Assembly (NCBI GenBank): GCA_036494545.1
Contig: DASXOB010000018.1
Location: 1-64,000 of the forward strand
DNA from: JAICXG01 sp036494545
GTDB taxonomy: Bacteria > Verrucomicrobiota > Verrucomicrobiia > Chthoniobacterales > UBA10450
Direction of reading: 5' to 3'
DNA: 64,000 nt
The position numbers and the translations under genes were made by a program. This document shows, piece by piece, positions 31,999 through 41,680 of this stretch (position 1 is its first letter; the number at the start of each line of letters is the position of its first letter). The notes below the pieces were generated by a model that saw only the letters and a program-made list of their open reading frames with translations, had not been told where the DNA came from and did not search any database.

Positions 31999-33132
31999 AT
32001 GAAAACTTCTCTTCTTACTCTCTTGAGTCTTTGTTATTTGGCAATCCAGAGCGCCACGGGCGCGGGCTGGCAGGTTATCTCCAGCCCAAACGGGCCGCGC
32101 GGGATCAACGAGCTGCACGGCGTTTCGGCTCTGACTGAGAACGACGTCTGGGCCGTGGGTGAATCTTCTGATACCGAGCGGGTGACGTCGGTCACGCTGG
32201 TCGAGCATTGGAATGGCACCCAGTGGCTGGTTATTCCAAGCCCGAATCCCAGCTCGACTCAAAACGCGTTCAATGCGGTCGCGGCTGCGGCAGCAAACGA
32301 CGTTTGGGCGGTAGGCTCTGCCTCGGTTGGGCCCAACCCAATCCTGATTGAGCATTGGAACGGCACCGCCTGGAGTGTGGTCCCCAACCCACCTAGCTCG
32401 AAGCCGATTACTGATCTTACCGCATTGGCTGTGGTATCCGCGAATGATGTTTGGGCAGTCGGCATCGGCACCGTCGAGGACGAGTTAGGAACGGCGACGC
32501 TGCACTGGGATGGCACTGCCTGGAGCGTGGTACCGAGCCCGAATGTCGTTCCAGAGGTGAATAACACTCTTGCCGGTGTTACAGCCATCGCATCCAACGA
32601 TGTCTGGGCCGTCGGCACCCAGCAACCGACTTCTTTAACTGATCCGCACACTTTGATTCTCCATTGGGATGGTTCGCAATGGAGCATTGTTCCGAGTCCT
32701 AACTTTGGCGGTAGCACGGTCGGTAACCATTTGGTCGCCGCCAGCGGCGTTTCGTCCAACGATGTCTGGGCGGTGGGCAGTTCGGAAGCCGGCACTTTGA
32801 CGGAACACTGGGATGGCTCTCGCTGGAGCGTAGTGGCTACGCCAGGGAACGGAAGCGAATTCCCGATCGCTCTTTACGGCGTGGTGGCGCTGGCAAGCAG
32901 TAATGTCTGGAATGTGGGCGAGCAGCTTGCCTGCTCGAGCTGCGGCTTATCGCAAACCCTGACGGAACGCTGGAATGGAAGGAAATGGGCCGTAGCCAGC
33001 AGCCCTAACGTTGGGAGCGATCACAATGAGTTGTTTGCCGTGGACGCGACGCCCGGCGGCACACTTTGGACAGTTGGGACGGTTTACCATTACCCGAAGC
33101 AACAAACCCTGATTCAGCGCAGGCTGCCATAG
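31999..33132 (+). CDS. secreted beta-propeller-like repeat protein
   Basis: A 377-residue exported protein with signal peptide MKTSLLTLLSLCYLAIQSAT, and AAAGGAACC upstream of the ATG. It consists of about seven repeats of 45-50 residues with the pattern NDVWAVG ... L.EHWNGT.W.VVPSPN, the arrangement of a YncE/Kelch-like beta propeller. Such NDVWAVG proteins are frequent in soil actinobacteria, Acidobacteria and Verrucomicrobia; ligands are unknown. The repeats are close enough in sequence to suggest internal duplication. Confidence 0.8.
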   Translation: MKTSLLTLLSLCYLAIQSATGAGWQVISSPNGPRGINELHGVSALTENDVWAVGESSDTERVTSVTLVEHWNGTQWLVIPSPNPSSTQNAFNAVAAAAANDVWAVGSASVGPNPILIEHWNGTAWSVVPNPPSSKPITDLTALAVVSANDVWAVGIGTVEDELGTATLHWDGTAWSVVPSPNVVPEVNNTLAGVTAIASNDVWAVGTQQPTSLTDPHTLILHWDGSQWSIVPSPNFGGSTVGNHLVAASGVSSNDVWAVGSSEAGTLTEHWDGSRWSVVATPGNGSEFPIALYGVVALASSNVWNVGEQLACSSCGLSQTLTERWNGRKWAVASSPNVGSDHNELFAVDATPGGTLWTVGTVYHYPKQQTLIQRRLP

Positions 33133-33311
33133 GTCCAGGACTGACTAGATCCTACTTGAGAGTGGTTTGACGGATTGGAGATCCGGAAACACCCCTGTCG
33201 TCTAATTTCTTGCTTGTTTCTCCTCAGGATTCTGCTCCGATGCCCGGCATGCATACCAACCCCGCAACTCCTCCAAATCCTCTTTGCTCCGTTAGGCCTG
33301 TAGGTTCTCCT

Positions 33312-33887
33312 ATGAAAATAGCCACCGTCCTGGGGCTGATGGCACTATTCTGCATTCCGGTTTATGCCGCGCCACCGGTTAAACTTTCAGACGTTGAGTT
33401 ACGCGCAAAGATCTCGGGGGTGTGGTTTGGCGAGGTGATTCTCCCACAAATGCGACACATCGGACAGCGGTCGCAATATTACCCTGACGGGAGTTTCGCT
33501 TGCGATTGCAGGCTGACCACGCCTGGCAGCGAACATTGCACCAGGAACGTGGGCACATGGAAAGTAAGTGGAGGCATCTTTTTCGAAACTACGACCCATT
33601 GCAGCGACTCACAAGATATTCCAACTCTGGTGCGTCACGTGATTGCGATGAATCATGATCATATGGTTCTGGAGACGGAGAACGGCACTCGCTTTGAAAT
33701 GTGGCGCGGACCCTTCGAATTAGATACGCGGAAGCTATCGGTGTCTTCCATCGATCAAAAGAAGCTCTTAGCGCAAATGCGGACGATGCATGTGAGTGGT
33801 TTCCAAGTCGTCCCTGCCGGAAAAGGCTATTCCAGTATTCGGCTCGACACACACGCGATAGCGGAGTTTGCCAGCAAGAAGCATTGA
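33312..33887 (+). CDS. small secreted protein of unknown function
   Basis: A 191-residue protein from ATG 33312, with signal peptide MKIATVLGLMALFCIPVYAA. The mature part begins with a strand-rich segment (ISGVWFGEVILP ... RSQYYPDGSFACDCRL ... GTWKVSGGIFFETT), like small lipocalin-type secreted proteins, and includes three cysteines. The longer frame from 33210 has no signal. A CCGTTAGGC variant lies 14 bases before the start. Confidence 0.6.
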   Translation: MKIATVLGLMALFCIPVYAAPPVKLSDVELRAKISGVWFGEVILPQMRHIGQRSQYYPDGSFACDCRLTTPGSEHCTRNVGTWKVSGGIFFETTTHCSDSQDIPTLVRHVIAMNHDHMVLETENGTRFEMWRGPFELDTRKLSVSSIDQKKLLAQMRTMHVSGFQVVPAGKGYSSIRLDTHAIAEFASKKH

Positions 33888-33995
33888 ATAGGGTGGTATC
33901 CGTTCTTGAGGTTATACGATCGAAGCACTGGCTGTGTCGATGTCCCGGTCTCGCAGTCATGAACCTTGTGACTCGTTAGGCAACAGGCCACCGCT

Positions 33996-34490
33996 GTGAG
34001 CAACTTTGCATTTGAACAGAGCGTGAAACTGTCCGAGCGCGAATACATCAACGCCGCCGGCCTGCTCGATTGGCACCGGCGGCCACGACGGATGGCGATC
34101 ATTCTTGGCATCGCCGTGCTCTGTTTGTTTTCCACGTACACGTTAGTACTCGGCCTCGTTCTGTTATTGCTCAGTCTGCTCTGTGTCGTTATGCCACGCC
34201 TGCTGCCGATGGGCGCGGCAGCGACGTATCGCGACAGCCGCTATCTGCAACACGAGCTCACGTTTCGCGCCACTGACCTGCAGCTTTCTGTCACCAGCTC
34301 AGAACTGCAGTGCCAGTGCACGTGGAAGAACCTGAAGGTATGGCGCGAACGCAACGGATGGCTGATTCTTTCACCAGACGGCATGCCGCAGCTATTGCTA
34401 TCTGTCCAGCGTTTGAAAGACGCAGGAGTTTACGATGCAGTAGTGGCCCTGGCACGCGAGAATGCAAGTGAGTTTGGCGAGCTCAAGTAA
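33996..34490 (+). CDS. YcxB-like membrane protein
   Basis: A 164-residue protein starting at GTG 33996. A juxtaposed pair of membrane helices (RMAIILGIAVLCLFSTYTLV and LGLVLLLLSLLCVVMPRLL) is followed by a beta-rich cytoplasmic domain with WKNLKVWRERNGWLILSPDG. This is the YcxB-like C-terminal domain (W.....v.e....f.l......f.lP). Function is unknown. The start is 14 bases after TCGTTAGGC (33973-33981). Confidence 0.7.
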   Translation: MSNFAFEQSVKLSEREYINAAGLLDWHRRPRRMAIILGIAVLCLFSTYTLVLGLVLLLLSLLCVVMPRLLPMGAAATYRDSRYLQHELTFRATDLQLSVTSSELQCQCTWKNLKVWRERNGWLILSPDGMPQLLLSVQRLKDAGVYDAVVALARENASEFGELK

Positions 34491-34946
34491 TCGCCCAGGC
34501 TTTATGAATGCGGTTACCCGAGATGTTAAGCATCTACGAATGTTAGGAACCAATTATGAGCAAAGCATTCTTCTTGCCTGCTTTGTTCGTTAGTCGAGTT
34601 TTCTTGCAGTGACGGGCATTTTCGGGGCAATCGACGATCTTTATGTCGTGAAGGGTTTCGGACCGCCTGCCAGCAATTCCAAAAGTTGCCCACTTGGGGA
34701 CAAGGTTGTTTTCGCTTTTGGTATCCAAGACGCTCGCAGGATGGCTTCTTTGACGGCACGGCAAACCTCTAGCAGTCTGCAAAAAGCACGCCCCTGACGG
34801 CAGGAACCGAGAAAACGGCCGCTGCTCGAAAGACAAACGTCACCGTCTCGATCGCGCTTTGCGTTTGCCCGTCCGATGTTAGCGGTTGAAAGTGCGCCCC
34901 GAGGCTGCTTCCGTCCTCGCTTCACGACAACCCATAGGCCCTGACG
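34491..34946. other. intergenic stretch without recognisable gene
   Basis: 456 bp before the large dehydrogenase gene, presumably containing its promoter. Minus-strand frames (34526-34836) look like shadows. Nothing is recognised. Confidence 0.4.
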
Positions 34947-37900
34947 ATGGCTCTGAGCAAAAAAGACAAACTTCGCCTTCTCACCATTCTTCTCGAAAGC
35001 CGCCACGGCGACCTGCGCGAGCAAAGCCTGAATCGGCAGGGGAAAGGTCATTTTCACGTTTCAGGAATGGGGCATGAGGCGCTTGCTGCGATCTCGATTC
35101 AGACTGAGCCCGGCGATTACATCTGCGGTTACTATCGCGATCGCGCGCTCGTCCTTGGCCGCGGCATGACCTCGGCTGAGCTGGCGCTCGATTATTTTGC
35201 GAAGCGCAGAGGGCAAAGTCACGGCCGGCAAATGCCGTCACACTATAGCTACGCGAGCAGGAACATCTGGAGCGTTCCCACTCCAACGGGCTCGCAACTC
35301 CTGCCTGCCTGCGGCATTGCCTGGGGCATCAAGCTCGACGGGAAAACAAATTTTGTCGTCGCTACCATTGGTGATGCTGCCACCCGGCAGGGTGATTTTT
35401 ACGAAGCCGTTTCCTTTGCGAAGGAACGAAAGCTGCCGGTGCTTTTCGTCGTCGAAGACAACGCTTACGGCATCAGCAGTCCGACGCGAAAGATCAATCC
35501 GCTCGCTCTCGATGTTTTGCAGCCTAACGACTGGGAGCCGGTTGACGGGAGCGATGTTGCGGCGGTGCACGAGGCGGCGCGGGAAGCCATCGCGCAGATG
35601 CGCGCCGGCCAGGGCCCGGCATTTTTCTGGGTCAAAATGGAGCGGCTCTCCAGCCACACCAGCTCCGACGACCATAAACTTTATCGCAGCGCAGAAGACA
35701 TTGAGAACCTGGCGAAGAGCGATCCCCTAACGAAATGGCGCGACGATCTGATCGCCGACGGCGACCTGACGGAAGCGGAGTTCACCAAGCTCGATCAGGA
35801 AGTAAAAGAGCGCATTCGGAAGGAGTTCAACGAAGCGGAACGCGAGCGCGATCCATCTGCTCACGAATTGGAGATCGAGGTGACGGGCGAGTTACCCAAA
35901 CTGGACGAGGAGATTCTGCCACCGGGCAAGTACCGCATCGGCGATGTGATCAACCAGACGCTTCGTCTTGGCCTAACGAAAGACTCGCGGCGGATCATTT
36001 TCGGCGAGGACGTCGAGGATCCCAAGGGTGGCGTCTTTCGTCTTACGCAAAAACTTTCAAGCGAGTTCAAAGATCAGGTCTTCAATTCGCCGCTCGCGGA
36101 ATCGACCATCGTGGGTGTTGCGTGCGGACTGGCCTCCTATGGCAAGCGGCCGGTCTTTGAGCTGCAATTCATCGATTTCATCGGTCCAGGCTGGAATCAG
36201 GTCGTGACGAATTTATGTAACTTGCGCTGGCGTTCCTTTGGCACGTGGACTTGTCCGCTCGTGATCTACGCTCCCTACGGCGCCTATCTCCCGGGTGGCA
36301 GTCTTTGGCACAGTCAGGCGAACGAAGCTCCCCTCGCCCATTATCCGGGTCTGCATGTCGTCATTCCGAGTAATCCGGCCGACGCTGCGGGACTGCTCTG
36401 GACTGCGATGCATTGCGAAGACCCAATCTTCGTTCTCGTTCCGAAGCACCTTCTCTGGGCCGAGCACGAATCGAAAGAGCCGATCCGCGCGGTGTCGTTA
36501 GGCAAAGCACGCATTCATCAACCGGGCACGGACGTGACCCTGGTAGCCTGGGGCAACACGATGGAAAAAGCGATTGAAGCCCTCGAAAAAGTGAGCACGA
36601 AGGCGAGCGTGGAATTGATCGATCTTCGTTCCATCTCGCCTTGGGATAAGGAAACGGTCGGAGCCTCTGTGCGCAAGACGGGTCGACTCATCGTTGTGCA
36701 GGAAGACACGGAGAACTGCAGCGTCGGCCAGATGATCATCTCGCATATCGCTGGCCACACCGAATTGTGGAACTCGATGATCGCGCCTCCGATTCTGGTG
36801 AGTAAAGGCAACGTCATGATCGGCTATAATCCGATCTACGAATATGCGGCGTTGCCAGATGTCGAGCGCATCGTTAGGTCGATCGAGCGCGCGCTCGAAT
36901 CGCGTGCGGAGCCGTCACATCAGCGTGTCTCTGCTGCAGGCGAAACTCCTCCGTTGGAAACACACCAGCCGGTTACGCCATCATCCGCCAGGACTGCTCC
37001 GGCCAAAGGTGGCACGCGCAAGATTACCGTTCCGATCATGGGCGAAGGGATTCGTTCCGCCAAAGTTGTCGCGCTCCTGAAGCAACCGGGTGACCGGATC
37101 GAGCTGGACGACGCGCTCTGTGAAGTTGAAACCGACAAAGCCGTTTATCCAATTGAGTCGTCCTTTGTCGGCACGATGGGTGAATGGAAAACCAAGGTCG
37201 ATGAAACCGTCGAGATCGGCCAGGAACTCGGTACGATCCTGACTGATGAAGCGGAGGATCTCGACGAGCAGTTAGAAGCTGCGAGCGAAGTCTCAGCGCG
37301 CGATACGAAATCCACGGCGGCTTCAGAAACCATCGCGCGTTCCCAAACCGGAGTTTGGGAACGAGGAGGAGTGCCGCGCGAGCCAGCCTTGTCCGCGACG
37401 ATAACGCGCAAACTCGGGCGCGTTGTTCCGGCCAATCTCCAGATTGATGCGCGCTGGGATGCAATCCGCGAAGCGCGCGCCGCGGCAAAGAGGAGTGATG
37501 GCGAGAATGCGCCGTCTCCTTCAATCATGATCGCCTGGTCCGTCGTTAGGGCGATGGAGAAACACGCCGCCTTTCGCAGTCTCATGCTGGATGACGATCG
37601 CATCGTCGAGAGTGAAGATTTCGATCTCGGGGTGGCGGTGGCTCTTGACGACGATCGACTCGCCACCGCGGTCGTGACCAGGGCAAACGTTCTCAACTGG
37701 GAAGAATTCGTTAGGCGCTACCAGAAAACGGTTGAGGCAACGCGCGGCGGACGTGTCGACGCGATGAACGCGCCGGTCGTGATCAGCAGCCTGGGAGCCT
37801 TTGGTGTCAGGACCGGCGCGCCGATTGTCGTGCCGCCTTCGGTTGCGACTCTATTTGTCGGTGTGGCGCATCACGAGCTGTCGCCTAACGGAAAAAAGAC

Positions 37901-38039
37901 GCAGAGCGTAGAAGTGATCACGCTGTCGCTCACTTTCGATCACCGCGTGGTCAACGGAGCTGGTGCGGCCAGCTTCGTCCACGACATCAAGGAAGCGATC
38001 GAGAGTTTTGCGATTCCCAAAGTAACTCATTCAGCCTGA
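34947..38039 (+). CDS. fused 2-oxoacid dehydrogenase complex protein: E1alpha-E1beta-lipoyl-E2
   Basis: A 1030-residue fusion. Residues 1-320 are the TPP-dependent E1alpha (GKGHFHVSGMGHEA, GDAATRQGDFYEAVSFA, VEDNAYGIS). About 330-655 is E1beta (YRIGDVINQTL, FGEDVEDPKGGVF, SPLAESTIVGVACGLA). About 690-765 is a lipoyl domain with the lipoylated Lys at K731 (ETDKA). About 800-1025 is the E2 acyltransferase core. A peripheral-subunit-binding domain is not evident, as expected if E1 is covalently attached. In the catalytic block DHRVVNG, His is H999, but the usual Asp (HxxxDG) is N1003. Likely activity is on branched-chain or pyruvate-type acids; no E3 is adjacent. It contains at least four TCGTTAGGC motifs. 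Confidence 0.9.
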   Translation: MALSKKDKLRLLTILLESRHGDLREQSLNRQGKGHFHVSGMGHEALAAISIQTEPGDYICGYYRDRALVLGRGMTSAELALDYFAKRRGQSHGRQMPSHYSYASRNIWSVPTPTGSQLLPACGIAWGIKLDGKTNFVVATIGDAATRQGDFYEAVSFAKERKLPVLFVVEDNAYGISSPTRKINPLALDVLQPNDWEPVDGSDVAAVHEAAREAIAQMRAGQGPAFFWVKMERLSSHTSSDDHKLYRSAEDIENLAKSDPLTKWRDDLIADGDLTEAEFTKLDQEVKERIRKEFNEAERERDPSAHELEIEVTGELPKLDEEILPPGKYRIGDVINQTLRLGLTKDSRRIIFGEDVEDPKGGVFRLTQKLSSEFKDQVFNSPLAESTIVGVACGLASYGKRPVFELQFIDFIGPGWNQVVTNLCNLRWRSFGTWTCPLVIYAPYGAYLPGGSLWHSQANEAPLAHYPGLHVVIPSNPADAAGLLWTAMHCEDPIFVLVPKHLLWAEHESKEPIRAVSLGKARIHQPGTDVTLVAWGNTMEKAIEALEKVSTKASVELIDLRSISPWDKETVGASVRKTGRLIVVQEDTENCSVGQMIISHIAGHTELWNSMIAPPILVSKGNVMIGYNPIYEYAALPDVERIVRSIERALESRAEPSHQRVSAAGETPPLETHQPVTPSSARTAPAKGGTRKITVPIMGEGIRSAKVVALLKQPGDRIELDDALCEVETDKAVYPIESSFVGTMGEWKTKVDETVEIGQELGTILTDEAEDLDEQLEAASEVSARDTKSTAASETIARSQTGVWERGGVPREPALSATITRKLGRVVPANLQIDARWDAIREARAAAKRSDGENAPSPSIMIAWSVVRAMEKHAAFRSLMLDDDRIVESEDFDLGVAVALDDDRLATAVVTRANVLNWEEFVRRYQKTVEATRGGRVDAMNAPVVISSLGAFGVRTGAPIVVPPSVATLFVGVAHHELSPNGKKTQSVEVITLSLTFDHRVVNGAGAASFVHDIKEAIESFAIPKVTHSA

Positions 38040-38085
38040 CTCGGCGAATCGAATGTCGAGCTCTTTGATCGCCGGCCAAGATATC

Positions 38086-38589
38086 CTAGGAAGGCCGAGT
38101 TCCGAATGCTGCGCGCGCGGCGGAAAGTCGCTGCATCTCCACGCGTTCGGCCTGTTCGACAGCGCGCGCTTCCAATCGCGCCAGATCCGTTCGCTGTAAA
38201 ATTGGCGAGCTATCCTTGACCGCGATGAGCGCCTGCCAGAGCAAACTTTTTCCCGTAATCCCGACCAGGAGCGTCTCGAGCGCCTGGAAGAGCCGCAGCT
38301 TCGCGTCCTCGCCAACGGTCAACCCAATCTTGGCGCGACTCAGTTTTTCCGCCATCCAGGCGCCGGCGTTGCGCAGGCTGCTTTCCTCGAAGCCGAGAGC
38401 CTGCATGAGATTGTGAAGCTGTTCGTGATCGGCTTTGATCTCACCGTGTAGTTGACGAAAGAATTCGCCTAACGAATCGTCCGTGTGCGCCTCGATCAGG
38501 TGTTCGAGCAATTCGAGTGCCCCCACCGCCCCGGCGTAATGATCGCGTAGATAAATTTCGAGATCTTTTTTGCTCTGCCCGTCACTCAT
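38086..38589 (-). CDS. ferritin-like/DUF892-like helical protein
   Basis: A 167-residue, all-helical protein from ATG 38589 (MSDGQSKKDLEIYLRDHYAG). It has Glu and His residues spaced on helices (LELLEHLIEAH, FRQLHGEIKADHEQLHNLM), suggesting a four-helix bundle like DUF892/hemerythrin-type proteins. Metal binding is possible but not certain. The longer frame to 38661 reads through an Arg-rich leader. It contains a GCCTAACGA near 38468 and is preceded by an inverted pair of the motif. Confidence 0.6.
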   Translation of the reverse strand: MSDGQSKKDLEIYLRDHYAGAVGALELLEHLIEAHTDDSLGEFFRQLHGEIKADHEQLHNLMQALGFEESSLRNAGAWMAEKLSRAKIGLTVGEDAKLRLFQALETLLVGITGKSLLWQALIAVKDSSPILQRTDLARLEARAVEQAERVEMQRLSAARAAFGTRPS

Positions 38590-38640
38590 CCATCTCCTGA
38601 TCGCAGCTCCGAGTCGACGAGGTCGTGTGCGTTTTTCGTA

Positions 38641-38685
38641 GCCTAACGAGTAAAGCCTCAAGGAAATTGGCGGAATTCGTTAGGC
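38641..38685. terminator. inverted TCGTTAGGC pair, possible terminator
   Basis: GCCTAACGA (38641-38649) and TCGTTAGGC (38677-38685) are perfect inverted 9-mers 27 bases apart. They lie just beyond the stop of the propeller gene 38714-40654 on the minus strand and upstream of the ferritin-like gene. They could fold as a stem and end that transcript. Confidence 0.45.
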
Positions 38686-38713
38686 GAGGCCAAACTCGCC
38701 CCTACCACGGACC

Positions 38714-40654
38714 TCACTGGAGGTTGTAAGCCTCAACCAGCGCCACACCGGTCGTGTTGTTCTTCCCGGTCACGATCGCCGTGTAGTTACCGGCATTCAG
38801 GGTTTGGACCAGGGCGGATTCCTTGTCGTCCGTCGGCGGAACTCCTGTCCCCTCGATCTCGGATTTTTGCGTCTCCTTCCAGTTATCATTGCTGGCGATG
38901 AGCGCGCCGTTGCCATCGTGTAACTCGAGAGTTGGATCAGCCAGAGCGCTAGCCACCCCGGAAAGACTCGGACCAATCGCCCGGACGACGACGTCGGTCG
39001 GCATCCCGGCGTTAAGCACAATGAATCCGCCAATCATCACGCTATCGCCGGTCTGAACAAGACCGCGTGTCGAGATATTGGCCAGCCTGGCGGTGCCGTC
39101 CAGAGCGAACGCTTCCACCAGGCCGACACCTGTTCCACCGTTCTTGCCCCGTACAACAGCAGTGTAGGCACCGGGCGTGAGACGTTTTACAATCGCGGCT
39201 TCCTTGTCGTTGGTCGGCGGGACGGTCGTGGCGATGATTTCGTCTTGTTGAGTCGACTTCCAGCTATCGTTCGTTGCAATGATTGCGCCGCTTGAGTCAT
39301 GCACTTCCAGCACTGGATCGGAGAGTGCGCCGCTGATCCCGGAATCGCTCAACGAGGGTCCGATTGCTCGTACGATAACGTTCTTGTCGCCGTCGCCAGT
39401 GACGATAAAGCCGCCGATAAGTACATTATCAGCCGTGCCGACGCTCATGCGGGTAGAAATGTTGCCGAGATCTGGAGCAAGTGGCGGCGGCAGTGCAGTG
39501 CGCGACCAGGCTGGCCGGGCAGCCCCCGATCCGCGCAAACTGTGCAGGCCAGTTCCATCGACATTGACGACATCGATCTCGACCGTTTCGGGTATTGCGT
39601 TGTGCAGTGGCCCGAGCGGCCCGGTCGCCTGTTGTCCGATGTCGAAGATGAGTTGGGTGCCATCAGGGGACCAATCGACTGTCGTGATGTAAGCGCCCGG
39701 GGCAAAGCTGCTGACCTGGGTGTCAACCAACGTCGTCACATCAACGATGTGAATCGACTCGATGTAAGGATCGGGCGTGGTCTTGGAGAGGGTGAAAAAG
39801 TTTTGAAACGCACGCACGAAAGCGACGCCGCGCCCGTTAGGGGAAAACTTCGGGGCGTAATCGTGTTCGCCCCAGATATAGGCGTCGTCGTTGCCCAGCC
39901 CCACGTGACCATCGGCATGCGGGAAGGTGATTTGCTGGAAACGCCCGGCAATGACCGCGCCTGCGCTCGGGTCAATGAGATTAAGCGTGGTTACTTCCCC
40001 CGGACCGCCGCCGCTGAGAAATGAAGTGGTGCCCTCGAGTGGTGCGACGAGCACGTTCGCCGCGGGCGACCAATCCACGCCTTCGCCGCCGTGATGTGTC
40101 CCGTTGAGACCCTTATCTACATGGACCTGAAGCGGCGCCGCGCTGGTGTTGGTAAAATGCACTTCGAGTGAGGGCGTGGTGGTTTGCGTTCCGATATCGT
40201 CGGTTGTGCCTGTAAAAAGATAGGTGAAAACTGCCAGCTGACTGTTATCCGGCGAGAAGGCTTTGTAGTTAGGAAAATTGTAAATGACGGTGCCGGTGTG
40301 CTGGTCGACGAGGTCGCCGTAAAAGGTCCGCTCGCTGATTGCACCGGTCGTTAGGCTAATCGAGAAAATGTTCTGGCTCCGTTCGTTAGGCAGCGCTGGG
40401 TCTAATGCGGTGACCGCGAGCTGTGTGCCGTCGCGCGAGAAGACCGGATAATCGAAGGTTGCGAACGGGACGAAAATCGAGAGGTCGCCGCTACCGTCAG
40501 CATTAATCCGATGCATTTGCGGGCTGCCGCCGGGTTGGGGTTGCACGAAGCCGATCTGCGCGCGCAGTCTAGGCGTGAGGAGAAATGTCAGCCAGAGCAC
40601 GGCTCCGATGCTCGCTCGGAGGACAAAGAGACGATGGCGGGATTTCGTGATCAT
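38714..40654 (-). CDS. secreted TolB-like propeller protein with two C-terminal verrucomicrobial repeat domains
   Basis: A 646-residue exported protein. An N-terminal signal sequence (LFVLRASIGAVLWLTFLL) is followed by about 370 residues of PD40/TolB-like propeller (MHRINADGSGD, FSRDGTQLAV, KFSPNGRGVAFVR, WSPDGTQLIFDIG). Two copies of the NISTR-GIGPSL-NDNW-GLVEAY domain occupy about residues 395-520 and 525-646. It ends exactly with the domain (VALVEAYNLQ), so there is no extra sorting tail. The gene is divergent from the LuxR-type regulator at 40771 and paralogous to 41744-43654, which flanks the regulator on the other side. Confidence 0.85.
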   Translation of the reverse strand: MITKSRHRLFVLRASIGAVLWLTFLLTPRLRAQIGFVQPQPGGSPQMHRINADGSGDLSIFVPFATFDYPVFSRDGTQLAVTALDPALPNERSQNIFSISLTTGAISERTFYGDLVDQHTGTVIYNFPNYKAFSPDNSQLAVFTYLFTGTTDDIGTQTTTPSLEVHFTNTSAAPLQVHVDKGLNGTHHGGEGVDWSPAANVLVAPLEGTTSFLSGGGPGEVTTLNLIDPSAGAVIAGRFQQITFPHADGHVGLGNDDAYIWGEHDYAPKFSPNGRGVAFVRAFQNFFTLSKTTPDPYIESIHIVDVTTLVDTQVSSFAPGAYITTVDWSPDGTQLIFDIGQQATGPLGPLHNAIPETVEIDVVNVDGTGLHSLRGSGAARPAWSRTALPPPLAPDLGNISTRMSVGTADNVLIGGFIVTGDGDKNVIVRAIGPSLSDSGISGALSDPVLEVHDSSGAIIATNDSWKSTQQDEIIATTVPPTNDKEAAIVKRLTPGAYTAVVRGKNGGTGVGLVEAFALDGTARLANISTRGLVQTGDSVMIGGFIVLNAGMPTDVVVRAIGPSLSGVASALADPTLELHDGNGALIASNDNWKETQKSEIEGTGVPPTDDKESALVQTLNAGNYTAIVTGKNNTTGVALVEAYNLQ

Positions 40655-40770
40655 GCTGTTGTTCTAGAACACGTTTCCCGGCTTCACCATTCTGCCGATC
40701 GGCAGGTATGCCGCTGGCTCGAACCTTGACAATCCGCGCCTGCTCTGGGACAACGGAATCTGGGCCAGCG

Positions 40771-41643
40771 ATGAATTCTCTTGGAAAACGCGACTGGCTG
40801 CGCTTGCAGGAATTCCTTCTTCGCTTGCATTCTGCGCCTTCCCTCGCCGTCTTGCCGGGAACGATTCTGAGCGGGTTGCGCGCGGTGATTCCGTTCGACA
40901 GCGGAAGCGTACAAGACGATCGCGGCGGAACGCGGAATGTCCCCTGGCTTTTCGAGGAGCAATCCTGGCAACGGGAGCTTGCAGCGGGAGCCGAAGTAGG
41001 CGTGCGCATGATGTCGCACTGGGCTCCAGAGTTTACCTCCATGCGGGAGGCCTTTTTTGCCGCCAGCGCGGAGCGACATCCGCATACTGCCTACTATCTG
41101 CGCAGCGGCGACGGCCAGGCACGTCGACTTTCCGATGTCGTCTCCATGCGTGAACTCAGGAAGACGATTTTTTTTAATGAGATTTCACGCAGAAATCGGC
41201 TCGTGCGTCAGCTGACGATTTTTCTCCCCGCGACGCCGAGCGCAACGCTGGTCGTAGCATTATGCCGGGAGTCGCCGGATTTTTCTGAGCGAGATCGTGC
41301 TCAGCTCGAACTGCTGCGACCGCATATCGCGACCGTTTGGCATCGGGCCTGGGAAACCGAACGGCGACAACGGGAGATCGAGCGATTGCGCGCGCAATGG
41401 CTGTCGCTGTCTAGCGAAACCGAAGTGAGCGCAGTGGCGCGACAGCGTTTTCATCTCTCGCCGCGGGAAGCGGAAGTGATGACCTGGATCGCCCAGGGAA
41501 AGACGAATGCCGAGATCGCGGTCATTCTTGGCTTGTCGCCGGGAACGGTGAAGTTTTACGTTGAGCGAATTCTCTCCAAGATCGGTTGTGAAACCAGGAC
41601 GGCGGCGGTCCGCGCAGTTTTCGAGGCGATCGCCATGGGATAG
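40771..41643 (+). CDS. LuxR/GerE-type transcriptional regulator
   Basis: A 290-residue protein from ATG 40771 (MNSLGKRDWLRLQEFLLRLH). The N-terminal 200 residues form a GAF-like sensory domain without a response-regulator receiver. The C-terminal 60 residues are a classic LuxR HTH: FHLSPREAEVMTWIAQGKTN, AEIAVILGLSPGTVKFYVER and ILSKIG. It lies between two paralogous secreted propeller genes, divergent from one and convergent with the other, so these are candidate targets. An inverted GCCTAACGAG/CTCGCTAGGC pair follows it. Confidence 0.88.
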   Translation: MNSLGKRDWLRLQEFLLRLHSAPSLAVLPGTILSGLRAVIPFDSGSVQDDRGGTRNVPWLFEEQSWQRELAAGAEVGVRMMSHWAPEFTSMREAFFAASAERHPHTAYYLRSGDGQARRLSDVVSMRELRKTIFFNEISRRNRLVRQLTIFLPATPSATLVVALCRESPDFSERDRAQLELLRPHIATVWHRAWETERRQREIERLRAQWLSLSSETEVSAVARQRFHLSPREAEVMTWIAQGKTNAEIAVILGLSPGTVKFYVERILSKIGCETRTAAVRAVFEAIAMG

Positions 41644-41680
41644 GAACGGGGCGAGCGCTTGGCGTTCTACTATCGTCCAA

